A DNA stretch of 64,000 bases from Melghirimyces algeriensis (lineage in GTDB: Bacteria > Bacillota > Bacilli > Thermoactinomycetales > DSM-45169), in NCBI RefSeq assembly GCF_900182565.1, contig NZ_FXTI01000004.1, positions 62,001 through 126,000 of the forward strand, written 5' to 3'. A program made the position numbers and the translations under genes. Positions 1-8,284 of this stretch are shown here, in pieces. Below the pieces are notes generated by a model. That model saw nothing but the letters and a program-made list of their open reading frames with translations, did not search any database and was not told the origin of the DNA. The number at the start of each line of letters is the position of its first letter. Within the stretch, counting starts at the first letter, position 1.

Positions 1-1155
1 TTGGAGACAAAAGTAAAACGCTCGATTCAAACGGGAAAACCATTAAAGGTTAAGCTGGGCCTGGACCCTTCTGCACCGGATATTCATATAGGACATACGG
101 TGGTATTGAATAAACTGCGTCAATTTCAGGAATTGGGTCATCTTGTTCAGTTGGTGATCGGAGATTTTACAGGAATGATTGGAGATCCGACAGGAAAGTC
201 GGAAACCCGGAAGCAGTTGACTGAAGAAGAGGTAAAGAAAAATGCTGAAACCTATACGGAACAACTCTTTAAAATCCTGGATCGGGAGAAAACGGAAATC
301 CATTTTAACAGCAGGTGGCTCAGTCCCTTGGATTTTGCGGCGGTCGTTGAGTTGGCGGCCAAAACTACGGTAGCTCGGATGCTGGAACGGGATGATTTTG
401 CCAAACGCTACAATAGCGGGCAGGCCATCAGTGTTCACGAGTTTTTCTATCCCCTGATGCAGGGGTATGATTCCGTCGCTTTAAAAAGCGATATTGAATT
501 GGGCGGAACGGACCAAACGTTCAATCTGTTAATGGGACGTCAATTACAGCATCAATATGGTCAGGAAGAGCAGGTGATCCTCACCATGCCTTTGCTGGAG
601 GGGCTGGATGGGGTAAAAAAAATGTCCAAGAGTCTTGGAAATTACATTGGAATTGATGAACCGGCACGGGAGATGTATGGAAAAGCAATGTCGATCCCTG
701 ATGAATTAATGATGAAATACTATGAACTGGTAACAGATCTAAGTTTGGAAGAATTGAATCAGTTGCAGCAAGGACTGAAGGAAGGAAGCATTCACCCCAG
801 GGACGCCAAAATGAAACTGGCCCATCGATTGGTGGAAATGTATCACAATAAGGAAGCCGCTGATGAAGAGGAAAATTATTTTCGGCAAGTCTTTCAAAAG
901 AGGGCTATACCGGAGGATATACTGGAAAAGAATATACCGGAGTCAGAGTTGGAAGACGGGGTGATCTGGGTGGTTCGTCTTCTCAGCTTGCTCGGTCTTG
1001 TTTCTACGAATGGAGAAGCCCGTCGCATGATAAAACAGGGAGCGGTAAAAGTGGATGGAGAGAAAGTGTCTGATGTGGATGCTCGCATCACCATCCAGGA
1101 TGATATGATCATCCAGGTCGGAAAGCGAAAGTTTGCCAAAGTGAAACAGGGTTGA
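1..1155 (+). CDS. tyrS: Tyrosyl-tRNA synthetase, 5' end cut by the window
   Basis: Class I aminoacyl-tRNA synthetase that charges tRNA-Tyr in the cytosol. The visible 384 residues carry the HIGH motif (29-32) and KMSKS (207-211), and end in an S4-type RNA-binding domain from about residue 318. Bacterial TyrS of this type normally has some 30 more N-terminal residues before the 'KPLKVKLGLDPSAPDIHIGH' block, so the ttg at base 1 is not the real start; the gene begins outside the window. Identification is secure from family motifs. It is closed by a hairpin terminator shared with the convergent deaminase gene. Confidence 0.96.
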   Translation: METKVKRSIQTGKPLKVKLGLDPSAPDIHIGHTVVLNKLRQFQELGHLVQLVIGDFTGMIGDPTGKSETRKQLTEEEVKKNAETYTEQLFKILDREKTEIHFNSRWLSPLDFAAVVELAAKTTVARMLERDDFAKRYNSGQAISVHEFFYPLMQGYDSVALKSDIELGGTDQTFNLLMGRQLQHQYGQEEQVILTMPLLEGLDGVKKMSKSLGNYIGIDEPAREMYGKAMSIPDELMMKYYELVTDLSLEELNQLQQGLKEGSIHPRDAKMKLAHRLVEMYHNKEAADEEENYFRQVFQKRAIPEDILEKNIPESELEDGVIWVVRLLSLLGLVSTNGEARRMIKQGAVKVDGEKVSDVDARITIQDDMIIQVGKRKFAKVKQG

Positions 1156-1176
1156 GAGAATATAGATCCGGATGGC

Positions 1177-1210
1177 AAAAGCGACCTCAATCAATGTGAG
1201 GTCGCTTTTA
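1177..1210. terminator. Bidirectional terminator between tyrS and the deaminase gene
   Basis: Stem AAAAGCGACCTCA / TGAGGTCGCTTTT around a 6-base loop, with A and T tracts on either side. It can end transcription of tyrS (+) and of the deaminase gene (-). Confidence 0.85.
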
Positions 1211-1214
1211 TTTG

Positions 1215-1613
1215 TCACTTGTATGCATTCAACCAATGAAAGGGTTGGATTTCATCCAGTGTCTTGTAAGTCAGGTCTCCATTCTGTGAAGATAGGGCAG
1301 CTTTTACTTTGGGACCCCAGTAAAACAATCTTTCCTGACAAACCCCACAGGGCGTCAACACCTTGAAAGGAGACATTTCATCATCACGAACCACACAAAT
1401 GGAATGAGTGATTCTTGTGTTCAATTTGTGAGCTTCCAATATGGCACCTGTTTCGATACACAATTCGGTTGAGGCATTGATCACTTCCGGTGCTACACTG
1501 GTTAAAATCGTTCCGTTTTCGGTGTACATTGCTGCTGCCCCACCCCAACCTTTCGGATATCTTCTTTGAATCAGTTCAATCGCAGCTTGATATAAACGTT
1601 GTTCAATATCCAA
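1215..1613 (-). CDS. Cytidine/blasticidin-S-type deaminase
   Basis: Zinc-dependent nucleoside deaminase fold protein, 132 aa, the usual length. The first zinc-site motif reads ELCIETGAI (Cys-x-Glu, the Glu being the catalytic proton shuttle) and the second reads PCGVCQERL (Pro-Cys-x2-Cys), as in the CDA/blasticidin deaminase superfamily. The start is a TTG preceded by a strong GGAGGAGG about 6 bases upstream. It is a single gene convergent with tyrS. The substrate cannot be fixed from sequence: cytidine salvage is the default, but the spacing looks closer to blasticidin-S-deaminase-like proteins than to B. subtilis Cdd. Confidence 0.85.
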   Translation of the reverse strand: MDIEQRLYQAAIELIQRRYPKGWGGAAAMYTENGTILTSVAPEVINASTELCIETGAILEAHKLNTRITHSICVVRDDEMSPFKVLTPCGVCQERLFYWGPKVKAALSSQNGDLTYKTLDEIQPFHWLNAYK

Positions 1614-1689
1614 TATTCCTCCTCCTCTGAAAAAACAATTTGCATGTTTAGAACGCGGGTGGTCAAGGAAAATGGTTATAAACTAATGA

Positions 1690-1722
1690 TAAAATCCCCC
1701 CTGCCTAACTACACAGGGGGGA
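1690..1722 (-). terminator. Terminator of rpsD
   Basis: On the minus strand a CCCCCTG/CAGGGGG stem is followed by GATTTTAT, just downstream of the rpsD stop. Confidence 0.8.
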
Positions 1723-1776
1723 CAAGACAAAAGGTGTCCTTCTTTTGAGACGAAGGTTGCTTACCTTTGTTTTTAA

Positions 1777-2376
1777 TTACCGGGAGTAGAACTCAACGAT
1801 TTGACGCTCGTTGATTTCAGCCGGAAGTTCTTCCCGTTCCGGAAGACGGGTGTATGTGCCTTCCAATTTATTTTCGTCAAAACTCAAGTACTCAGGAAGG
1901 AAGTTGCGCTCCTCCAGAGCTTCCTTGATGATGGTCAGGTTGCGGCTTTTTTCCCGCAGACCGATGACATCACCAGGTTTCACTTGGTAGGAGGGACGAT
2001 CCATTTTCCGACCATTGATGGTGATATGACCATGAACGACCAATTGGCGGGCCTGTGCACGGGTCCTGGCGAATCCGAGACGGTATACCAGGTTGTCCAG
2101 ACGGGATTCCAACAGCTTCATAAAGTTCTCACCGTGAACCCCTTTTAACTTGCCGGCGCGCTCAAAAAGGGAACGGAATTGTTTTTCATTCATTCCATAC
2201 ATAAAACGCAACTTTTGTTTTTCCTGAAGTTGCAAACCGAATTCAGAAAGCTTCCGTCGCTGATTGGGACCGTGTTGTCCTGGTGGATAGGGGCGCTTCA
2301 TTTCTTTTCCGGTTCCGGAAAGAGAAATTCCCAAGCGACGGCTTAGTTTCCAACGAGGTCCTGTATAACGTGCCAT
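1777..2376 (-). CDS. rpsD: 30S ribosomal protein S4
   Basis: Primary 16S rRNA-binding protein of the small subunit, 199 aa, the standard bacterial length. The N-terminus MARYTGPRWKLSRRLG is diagnostic, and the S4 RNA-binding domain lies at about residues 90-155 (SRLDNLVYRLGFARTRAQARQLV). No zinc-binding Cys cluster is present, so this is the C-minus paralogue type. It has its own terminator and a leader of roughly 230 nt, consistent with autogenous S4 control as known in Bacillus. Located between tyrS and trmB on the opposite strand from tyrS. Confidence 0.98.
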   Translation of the reverse strand: MARYTGPRWKLSRRLGISLSGTGKEMKRPYPPGQHGPNQRRKLSEFGLQLQEKQKLRFMYGMNEKQFRSLFERAGKLKGVHGENFMKLLESRLDNLVYRLGFARTRAQARQLVVHGHITINGRKMDRPSYQVKPGDVIGLREKSRNLTIIKEALEERNFLPEYLSFDENKLEGTYTRLPEREELPAEINERQIVEFYSR

Positions 2377-2606
2377 TTATAAAGTTGCTCCTTTCTTTTC
2401 ATGCATGCAGTTTATGTCGCAAAACAGGGGATGACGACCCGCTGAGGTTGCCCACGCTTTCCGGATAGCGGCGAAAAGAGGGACACTTCAGGGGAAAAAT
2501 CAGCCGCTGTCCCTGAAGGCGGATCGTTGAGGGTGACGTTTCACCACCTGACTTGCTGGGCTATCCTCAAGTTCCCTTTATGAAAGGAACAATTTGAGCC
2601 ATACAA
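2377..2606 (-). promoter_or_regulatory. Long rpsD leader, candidate S4 autoregulatory RNA
   Basis: Transcription from the promoter at 2611-2640 would give a leader of about 230 nt before rpsD with several GC-rich self-complementary blocks (for example the CAGGGACAGCGG region pairing towards CTGAAGTGTCCC). In Bacillus rpsD is repressed by S4 binding to such a leader. The assignment rests on position and length; I could not match it to a covariance model. Confidence 0.5.
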
Positions 2607-2610
2607 AACC

Positions 2611-2640
2611 ATATTATCTTGAATCAGAACCGGTTGTCAA
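2611..2640 (-). promoter_or_regulatory. SigA promoter of rpsD
   Basis: Minus strand TTGACA (2640-2635) and a GATAAT/TAATAT -10 (2618-2611), with 16-18 bp spacing. The -35 overlaps the trmB stop codon. Confidence 0.7.
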
Positions 2641-3287
2641 TGTGCACCTTTTACCGGTTGGGCTAAGAGATAATAAATGGGGAAGCCCTTGGCGACAAAT
2701 TTTTCTTCATATTCAGTTGCAATATTTCCTTGTATATAGGGAGAATTGTAAAGATCGCGGGTGTACTCCAATATACGGAACCCCGATTGTTCCAACTCTT
2801 CTACGGAAAAGTCGAAAAGCAATTCATTATCCGTTTTCAGCAAAATGTGGCCGTCTGCCTTCAGAACGTTTTTATACCGCTCAAGAAAGCTGTGATGGGT
2901 GAGCCGTCGTTTGGCATGTCGTTTTTTCGGCCAGGGGTCACTGAAGTGGAGATGGATTTTGTCCACTTCCCCCTCATCAAATACTTCATCCAAATGGTTG
3001 ACATCCATCCATAAAAAACGAAGGTTTGTACATTCCGTTTTATCTGCTTTTGCGAGGGCTTGAAGGAGAACTTCTTCAATTCGTTCCACCCCGATCCAAT
3101 TCACATGGGGATCGGAGATGCAGGCATTGGATATAAATTGTCCTTTCCCTGTTCCCAATTCTAGATAGATCGGATTCTCATTTTGAAAAAGTTTCTTCCA
3201 TCTGCCTTTGTAACTGACTGGCTCCATCACAACCCTGGGATGTTCACAAACCGCTTTTTTGGCATAAGGTTTTCGTCTGATGCGCAT
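2637..3287 (-). CDS. trmB: tRNA (guanine-N7-)-methyltransferase
   Basis: SAM-dependent enzyme methylating G46 in the variable loop of tRNA. The SAM motif LELGTGKGQFI is near residue 45, followed by the family signature FSDPWPKKRHAKRRL and the conserved C-terminal TEYEEKF segment; 216 aa matches the family. I chose the ATG at 3287 (MRIRRKPYAKK) because it aligns with the usual N-terminus and follows GGAGAAGGAG; an in-frame longer start at 3320 would swallow that ribosome binding site. Upstream of rpsD on the same strand, but rpsD has its own promoter. Confidence 0.96.
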   Translation of the reverse strand: MRIRRKPYAKKAVCEHPRVVMEPVSYKGRWKKLFQNENPIYLELGTGKGQFISNACISDPHVNWIGVERIEEVLLQALAKADKTECTNLRFLWMDVNHLDEVFDEGEVDKIHLHFSDPWPKKRHAKRRLTHHSFLERYKNVLKADGHILLKTDNELLFDFSVEELEQSGFRILEYTRDLYNSPYIQGNIATEYEEKFVAKGFPIYYLLAQPVKGAH

Positions 3288-3471
3288 GGATTTCTCCTTC
3301 TCCTTTGTTTTTGGTCTCAATAGTATAGCCGATTTAATGGCTATACAGGGAAGCGATCTGTATCTTTATCGATCATGCCTTCGACTGTTGAGAGTGTCAA
3401 ATATTCGTCAGCTTTGAACAGCAAAACTGTTTTATAATGAAAAATAAGGAGTGAAAAGGAGGACGAAATCA

Positions 3472-3939
3472 ATGAAATGGTTAAAGTATATTTGGATGTT
3501 TTCATTATGCTTTATCTTGGTTGCCTGTGGAAATTCCCTCACTCAACCGAGTCTGGAGAGTGATTTAGAGGACGCCGTCTTAAAACTGGAAAAAAGCAAA
3601 GGGGGTGGACAGGGAAACGGGATTTTACGGATGAATTATGTCACCCGGTTTTCATGGGATCAGTTATTTATTTTTGGTCCGGGAACCTCCTTAGATAAGA
3701 TGGAGCAGGCTTTGGGTTTTGAATGGCCTGATGGTGAAGCGTTAGCCGCCGACCTGAAAGAAGGCGAAGATCTCCTTGTTTTTGTAAAGGAAGACAAAGT
3801 GGTGCGTTATGTACACTTTAAAGGAACACAAGGGGATTTTGCTGAGTGGCCCAAATCTTTGTCTCCTTCCCATGCTGTCTTTCAGGGTGTAAGCGAGAAG
3901 GGAAGTATGGTGATCCGACCGGTCAGTTCCTTTGAGTGA
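3472..3939 (+). CDS. Small lipoprotein of unknown function
   Basis: 155-aa exported protein. The N-terminus MKWLKYIWMFSLCFILVACGN is a type II signal peptide with lipobox LVAC, so the mature protein should start at a lipidated Cys and sit on the outer face of the membrane. The mature part is hydrophilic with no motif I recognise. ATG at 3472 follows AAAGGAGG with good spacing; an in-frame GTG at 3451 would include that site. It stands alone, converging on a GNAT gene. Confidence 0.75.
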   Translation: MKWLKYIWMFSLCFILVACGNSLTQPSLESDLEDAVLKLEKSKGGGQGNGILRMNYVTRFSWDQLFIFGPGTSLDKMEQALGFEWPDGEALAADLKEGEDLLVFVKEDKVVRYVHFKGTQGDFAEWPKSLSPSHAVFQGVSEKGSMVIRPVSSFE

Positions 3940-3950
3940 AGGGTCCGGGG

Positions 3951-4508
3951 TTATGGATTAGCGGGTTCGGCAAACTCTGAAGAAAGGAGACCATAGATGA
4001 TCAAATCGTCCGTTCCCCGTGCGGTTTGAAGGGCTTCCCGCAGGATTCCTTCTTCACGGAAGCCGGCTCGAATGGCCACATGCCGACTGGAGTGATTGGT
4101 TGCCTCAGTCCGGATTTCCAACCGATGCATCCTATGCTCTTGGAAAAGATAGGATGCAATCCCTTGAACAGAACGGGTGACGAGACCCCGTCCGGTTTGA
4201 TCGCGGGAAAGCCAGTATCCTAGCTCCGCTACTTTGTTGAAGTGATCCATTCGCTCAACCGTGATGGACCCGATCAATACGCCCTGATTCCAGATTCCAA
4301 AGTGTGCTTCATGGCCTTGGCTGAAAGAGGTGAGCGAACGTTGAATATAGCCTTTGATTCCGTTTATATCTCTTATTCTTCGTATCCAGGGAAGCCACGG
4401 TTCCAAGAGCGAGCGGTTCTTTTCTATCAGGTGAAATAGGGCGGAGGCGTGATGTGACTGAAATAAAATCAGATATAGGTTTTCTCCAGCCTGTATGGTA
4501 AGGTTCAT
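3951..4508 (-). CDS. GNAT N-acetyltransferase, RimJ/RimL type
   Basis: 185-aa acetyltransferase of the GNAT fold resembling ribosomal-protein serine acetyltransferases. Visible features: GSITVERMDHFNKVAELGYWL, then RDQTGRGLVTRSVQGIASYLF (acetyl-CoA pyrophosphate loop) and RLEIRTEATNHSSRHVAIRAGF, the RimL-like segment where N-S-R-x-V precedes the last helix. Start ATG follows GGAGAG. The acceptor substrate is unknown. Monocistronic between a convergent lipoprotein gene and a divergent membrane-anchored protein gene. Confidence 0.85.
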   Translation of the reverse strand: MNLTIQAGENLYLILFQSHHASALFHLIEKNRSLLEPWLPWIRRIRDINGIKGYIQRSLTSFSQGHEAHFGIWNQGVLIGSITVERMDHFNKVAELGYWLSRDQTGRGLVTRSVQGIASYLFQEHRMHRLEIRTEATNHSSRHVAIRAGFREEGILREALQTARGTDDLIIYGLLSSEFAEPANP

Positions 4509-4660
4509 GGTGACTCTCCATTTCCGGCTTTTGGTTTAGTTTTTTACAGAATTTACAGCTGTATGCCCATACTGAACGGAAATCAATCGAAATTGGACGA
4601 TAGTCAAAAGGGGCTTGGTTTCGTTAAGATAGATATATTACGGATGGGGAGTGTGGCATT

Positions 4661-5869
4661 GTGCCGCGATGGGTGAAAGTTGGCCTTCTGATCTGTCTGG
4701 TCGGATGTATTCTCTTTTTTTTGAGTCAGGAGAATGGTTTCTCGGCTCTGAAACCCTTGCTTGGATTTGATAAGAAATACCGGATGGAGGAATTTTTGCA
4801 GGATCAGCATGGAGTTCCCCGACTGAGAAGTTTAGTCGGACAGGATGAATTCAAGAAATATATTAAGGATAGTCCATATCTACTGGGATACAGTTATGAT
4901 GGAACCTATGTGGCTGTTATGGTTTATGATCCAAAAGCAAAAGCGTATCGCATCAATCTTTTTCATACGGGAAGGCAAAAAAGCGAGGAGACCGTTTATG
5001 CACCGCTCAAGCAACCGAGTCAGCAAACAGAAGCTTCTGAGTCCAGTGTGAAACATCCAAATGCACAAGAGGAGCTCTTGTCTCTGACTCAAGAAATCCT
5101 GGACCTGGGTTATCAGATTAAAGTTCCTTCCAGCCCTCGTGAGGTTCCGGTGAATGAATCAATTGCGGTAAAAGGAGAGAAGCCTTGGGAAATATCAATC
5201 AAACAGGATGACCGTTTTGCTGTTTTAACCGCTCAGCGGGGAAAAAATCAGTGGGAGTTGGTTCGGTTTCCATTGGAGGAAGATGAAGTGCTAGCCCCCC
5301 GCTGGTCGATCAGCTCGCCTCCTTCTCCCGGAAATAAAGTGACCGTAATCGCCGGAGCACGTTCATCCAAGCGAGGATTGCGATCGCTTGTTTATACCAT
5401 TGATCCTTCTCTGTTATCCTCCAGCTGGTCGGAAAGTCATTTAAATGAACGATTGACAAAGGTGTTGGGGAAATCGGCCCGAATTGTACATAGGGGAGAG
5501 ATTGAAAACCGCCAGGGACCTCAGTCCATTTTGGCTGTTCAAGGTGGAAAAACCTTACCCTCTGATTCAAAGGAAATATTGTATCGGGGAATAGTGGACC
5601 GATTTGTCCTGTTGGATCAGAAAAAGAATGTTTATTTTAAAGGGACACCTGATGGTCTGGTCGGGAAAAAAGATCACTTTTTGGACCCTTCTCTTTCACG
5701 GAGTGGTAAAGCCCGGTTTCGATTGTTACTGATTGGAAAAAAAGTAGACGGGGAATCAGTCCGGATCTTAACAGTGGATCAATTGAATGGTCAGGGACAA
5801 ACGATTAAAACATATGAATTGAAATGGAACGTGGAAAAAAAGGTGTTTCAATGGATAGGCAAAGGGTGA
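4661..5869 (+). CDS. Membrane-anchored protein of unknown function
   Basis: 402-aa protein, one hydrophobic segment at about residues 6-24 (VGLLICLVGCILFFLS) acting as an uncleaved anchor or signal sequence, then a long extracytoplasmic hydrophilic domain rich in beta-type segments. No motif recognised. GTG start preceded by GGGGAG. The downstream histidine phosphatase begins 22 bases after the stop, so the two probably share a transcript. Confidence 0.7.
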   Translation: MPRWVKVGLLICLVGCILFFLSQENGFSALKPLLGFDKKYRMEEFLQDQHGVPRLRSLVGQDEFKKYIKDSPYLLGYSYDGTYVAVMVYDPKAKAYRINLFHTGRQKSEETVYAPLKQPSQQTEASESSVKHPNAQEELLSLTQEILDLGYQIKVPSSPREVPVNESIAVKGEKPWEISIKQDDRFAVLTAQRGKNQWELVRFPLEEDEVLAPRWSISSPPSPGNKVTVIAGARSSKRGLRSLVYTIDPSLLSSSWSESHLNERLTKVLGKSARIVHRGEIENRQGPQSILAVQGGKTLPSDSKEILYRGIVDRFVLLDQKKNVYFKGTPDGLVGKKDHFLDPSLSRSGKARFRLLLIGKKVDGESVRILTVDQLNGQGQTIKTYELKWNVEKKVFQWIGKG

Positions 5870-5891
5870 AATCATCAAGGAGGAAAAGGGT

Positions 5892-6509
5892 ATGGAGACA
5901 GAGATCTTTCTGATTCGGCATGGACAGACACACTGGAATAAGATCAAGCGTGTCCAGGGGCATCAGGATGAGCCCTTGTCTCCGGAAGGGATGGAACAGG
6001 CCCGGCTTTTGGGGAAGTTTTTGAGAAGTGTTACCTTTCATGCCATTTATTCCAGTGATTTGAAGCGTGCGGTTCAAACAGCGGAACAGGTAGCCACAGG
6101 GAGAGATCTGTCGATACATACTTCTTCTTCTCTTCGGGAGCGATGTATGGGAGAGTGGGAAGGACGTATGCTCGAAGAAGTCAAGGAGAAGCATTCTGAT
6201 GATTGGTCGACTGTCTGGTATATGGGTGGAAAATATGGAGTGGAGGCTGCCGAAAAGATTCGGGCTCGAATGTTGGCTACATTGGATCACATTGTTCGCG
6301 AGCACACAGGACGGCGCGTCGCTGTCATCAGTCATGGAGGAAGTATCAACACCGTATTACAGGCGATCAGTGGTGGACTTTACGGTCCTGGGCGCAACCG
6401 GATTCAGAACACATCCGTTTCCCATTTGGTGCATCATTCAGATACGGGATGGCGTGTGGAAAAAGTGAATGATGTGGCACACTTGAGGTCAGAGGGGACC
6501 TCCATATAA
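5892..6509 (+). CDS. Histidine phosphatase family protein (phosphoglycerate-mutase-like)
   Basis: 205-aa branch-1 histidine phosphatase. The phospho-acceptor motif LIRHGQTHWN is at residues 7-16, the second catalytic Arg/Glu block is RAVQTAEQVA...LRERCMGEWEG, and the second catalytic His is in VAVISHGGSI. This matches the PhoE/CobC/PgmB-like group, which acts as broad phosphatase rather than true mutase. RBS AGGAGG is 9 bases before the ATG. The substrate cannot be inferred; the upstream partner is an unknown membrane-anchored protein. Confidence 0.88.
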   Translation: METEIFLIRHGQTHWNKIKRVQGHQDEPLSPEGMEQARLLGKFLRSVTFHAIYSSDLKRAVQTAEQVATGRDLSIHTSSSLRERCMGEWEGRMLEEVKEKHSDDWSTVWYMGGKYGVEAAEKIRARMLATLDHIVREHTGRRVAVISHGGSINTVLQAISGGLYGPGRNRIQNTSVSHLVHHSDTGWRVEKVNDVAHLRSEGTSI

Positions 6510-6522
6510 TGATGATACGATT

Positions 6523-6550
6523 CCGGTTCGTTGATCGAGCCGGCTTTTTA
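6523..6550 (+). terminator. Terminator after the phosphatase gene
   Basis: CCGGTTCG / CGAGCCGG stem with a TTGAT loop, followed by CTTTTTATT. Confidence 0.75.
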
Positions 6551-6626
6551 TTGATAAAGAAGGTTATTCCATTTTTTGAAGGGAAACGTGATATACTATA
6601 GGAAATAAATCAAGAGAGGACCAGAG

Positions 6627-8075
6627 ATGGATTTTATTACTATACTGTTGAGTGTTTTATTTATACTAAACTTGCTGTTTGCTGCAATTGTAATCTTTAT
6701 GGAACGAAGAGATGCCAGCTCGACATGGGCCTGGTTGTTGGTGATGTTTTTTATTCCGATTTTGGGATTCATTTTGTACCTTATTTTTGGACAAAACCTA
6801 AGCCGCAAACGATTGTTTGACTGGGAAGATATCAATAAGATTGGGATTGAAGATTTGATATCCAAGCAGATTCAATCGTTGAAAGACGGCAGTTTTCATT
6901 TTCTGGATCGCTGTGCAAAAGAAAACCGGGATCTTATCTATATGCAATTGATCAACAATGAAGCGGTCTTAACACAAGATAATCATGTAAAATTGTTTAC
7001 AGATGGAAAGAAGAAGTTTCATGCATTATTTCGTGACATCGAAAGGGCAAAAGAGCATATTCACCTGCAATATTATATTTTTCGTAATGATCGTCTTGGG
7101 AAGAAACTGATTCAAACCTTGACCCGAAAAGCGAAGGAAGGGGTAAAAGTCCGGATTCTTTATGATGATTTGGGATCAAGAAAGCTGACGAAACGGGCTT
7201 TTCGCCAATTGATAAAAGCAGGGGGAGAGGTAGAGACATTTTTTCCTTCCCGGATTCCGTTTATCAATCTTCGGCTGAATTACCGTAACCATCGTAAACT
7301 GGGGATCATTGACGGAGAGATTGGTTATGTGGGAGGCTTTAATATCGGCGATGAATACCTTGGATTAAAGCCGAAATTTGGTTACTGGCGGGATACGCAT
7401 ATGCGTGTAGAAGGAAGAGCGGTCCATGCGTTGCAAACGCGGTTTATCCTGGATTGGAATCAAGCGACGGAACAGCATGAGATTCGGTATTCTGCTGGGC
7501 TCTTTCCGGAGTCTCAGGTAAGTGGAAATGTGGCGATGCAGATTGTTTCCAGCGGTCCTGACTCCGAGTGGGAGCAGATTAAAAACGGATATATCAAGAT
7601 GATCTCTTCCGCCAAGCGTTCTGTCTATATTCAAACGCCGTATTTTATTCCGGATGCCAGTTTGCTGGATGCACTGCGTATTGCGGCAATGTCCGGTGTA
7701 GATGTTCGTGTGATGATTCCAAACAAACCGGACCATATGTTTGTTTATTGGGCTACATACTCCTATATTGGGGAACTTCTGAAAACCGGCGCGAAAATCT
7801 ATATCTATGAAAATGGATTTATTCATGCGAAGACCATTATGGTGGATGAAGAAATCGGATCTGTAGGAACGGCGAATATTGATGTACGGAGCTTTCGATT
7901 AAATTTTGAAGTGAATGCTTTTATTTATAATCGACCGACTGCAATGCAAATGGCCTCTATTTTTCGAAAGGATATGGAGCAGTCGCGTGAGTTGACATTG
8001 GAAGACTATCAGCAACGTTCGCTGAAGATCCGGTTTAAAGAGTCGATATCCAGGCTGTTATCACCCATTCTGTAA
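6627..8075 (+). CDS. cls: Cardiolipin synthase
   Basis: 482-aa membrane phospholipase-D family enzyme that condenses two phosphatidylglycerols to cardiolipin. Two N-terminal membrane helices (about 4-24 and 35-56) precede two HKD motifs: HRKLGIIDG near residue 221 and HAKTIMVDE near residue 402, both intact. Length is typical for Bacillales ClsA-type enzymes. ATG follows AGAGAGGA. Single gene, with an imperfect hairpin at 8106-8146 downstream. Confidence 0.95.
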   Translation: MDFITILLSVLFILNLLFAAIVIFMERRDASSTWAWLLVMFFIPILGFILYLIFGQNLSRKRLFDWEDINKIGIEDLISKQIQSLKDGSFHFLDRCAKENRDLIYMQLINNEAVLTQDNHVKLFTDGKKKFHALFRDIERAKEHIHLQYYIFRNDRLGKKLIQTLTRKAKEGVKVRILYDDLGSRKLTKRAFRQLIKAGGEVETFFPSRIPFINLRLNYRNHRKLGIIDGEIGYVGGFNIGDEYLGLKPKFGYWRDTHMRVEGRAVHALQTRFILDWNQATEQHEIRYSAGLFPESQVSGNVAMQIVSSGPDSEWEQIKNGYIKMISSAKRSVYIQTPYFIPDASLLDALRIAAMSGVDVRVMIPNKPDHMFVYWATYSYIGELLKTGAKIYIYENGFIHAKTIMVDEEIGSVGTANIDVRSFRLNFEVNAFIYNRPTAMQMASIFRKDMEQSRELTLEDYQQRSLKIRFKESISRLLSPIL

Positions 8076-8105
8076 GAATATGAATCTCTATCTGGTTCGT
8101 CAAAT

Positions 8106-8146
8106 AAAGGCCGAACGGGTGGTCGTTGTTACCCATGGCGGCCTTT
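8106..8146. terminator. Hairpin downstream of cls
   Basis: AAAGGCCG / CGGCCTTT arms with an inner GGGT/ACCC pairing. There is no good T-run on either side, so its role as terminator is uncertain. Confidence 0.4.
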
Positions 8147-8284
8147 AACGTTCTGTTAAAATACTTCGATGTTGAAGTTGGATTTGAACAGTGGAGTGAG
8201 CTTACCAATCCTAATGTGTATGAAGTAGGATGGCCTGATTTCACAGTCAAGCGAATTTGGGAAGAAGAAAAAATCTCATTTTGA
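8135..8284 (+). CDS. Possible 49-residue small protein or gene remnant
   Basis: An open frame from ATG 8135 to TGA 8284 encodes 49 residues with protein-like composition (FDVEVGFEQWSELTNPNVYE, then GWPDFTVKRIWEEEK). There is no clear ribosome binding site; a TTG at 8126 with GGTGG upstream is the alternative start. It overlaps the 3' end of the convergent gene by 9 bases and starts inside the hairpin after cls. It may be the tail of a deleted gene. No family recognised. Confidence 0.25.
   Translation: MAAFNVLLKYFDVEVGFEQWSELTNPNVYEVGWPDFTVKRIWEEEKISF

Noticed and set aside
1..30. TTG at base 1 as the true tyrS start
   Set aside because: The family has about 30 further residues upstream; the gene is cut by the window edge.
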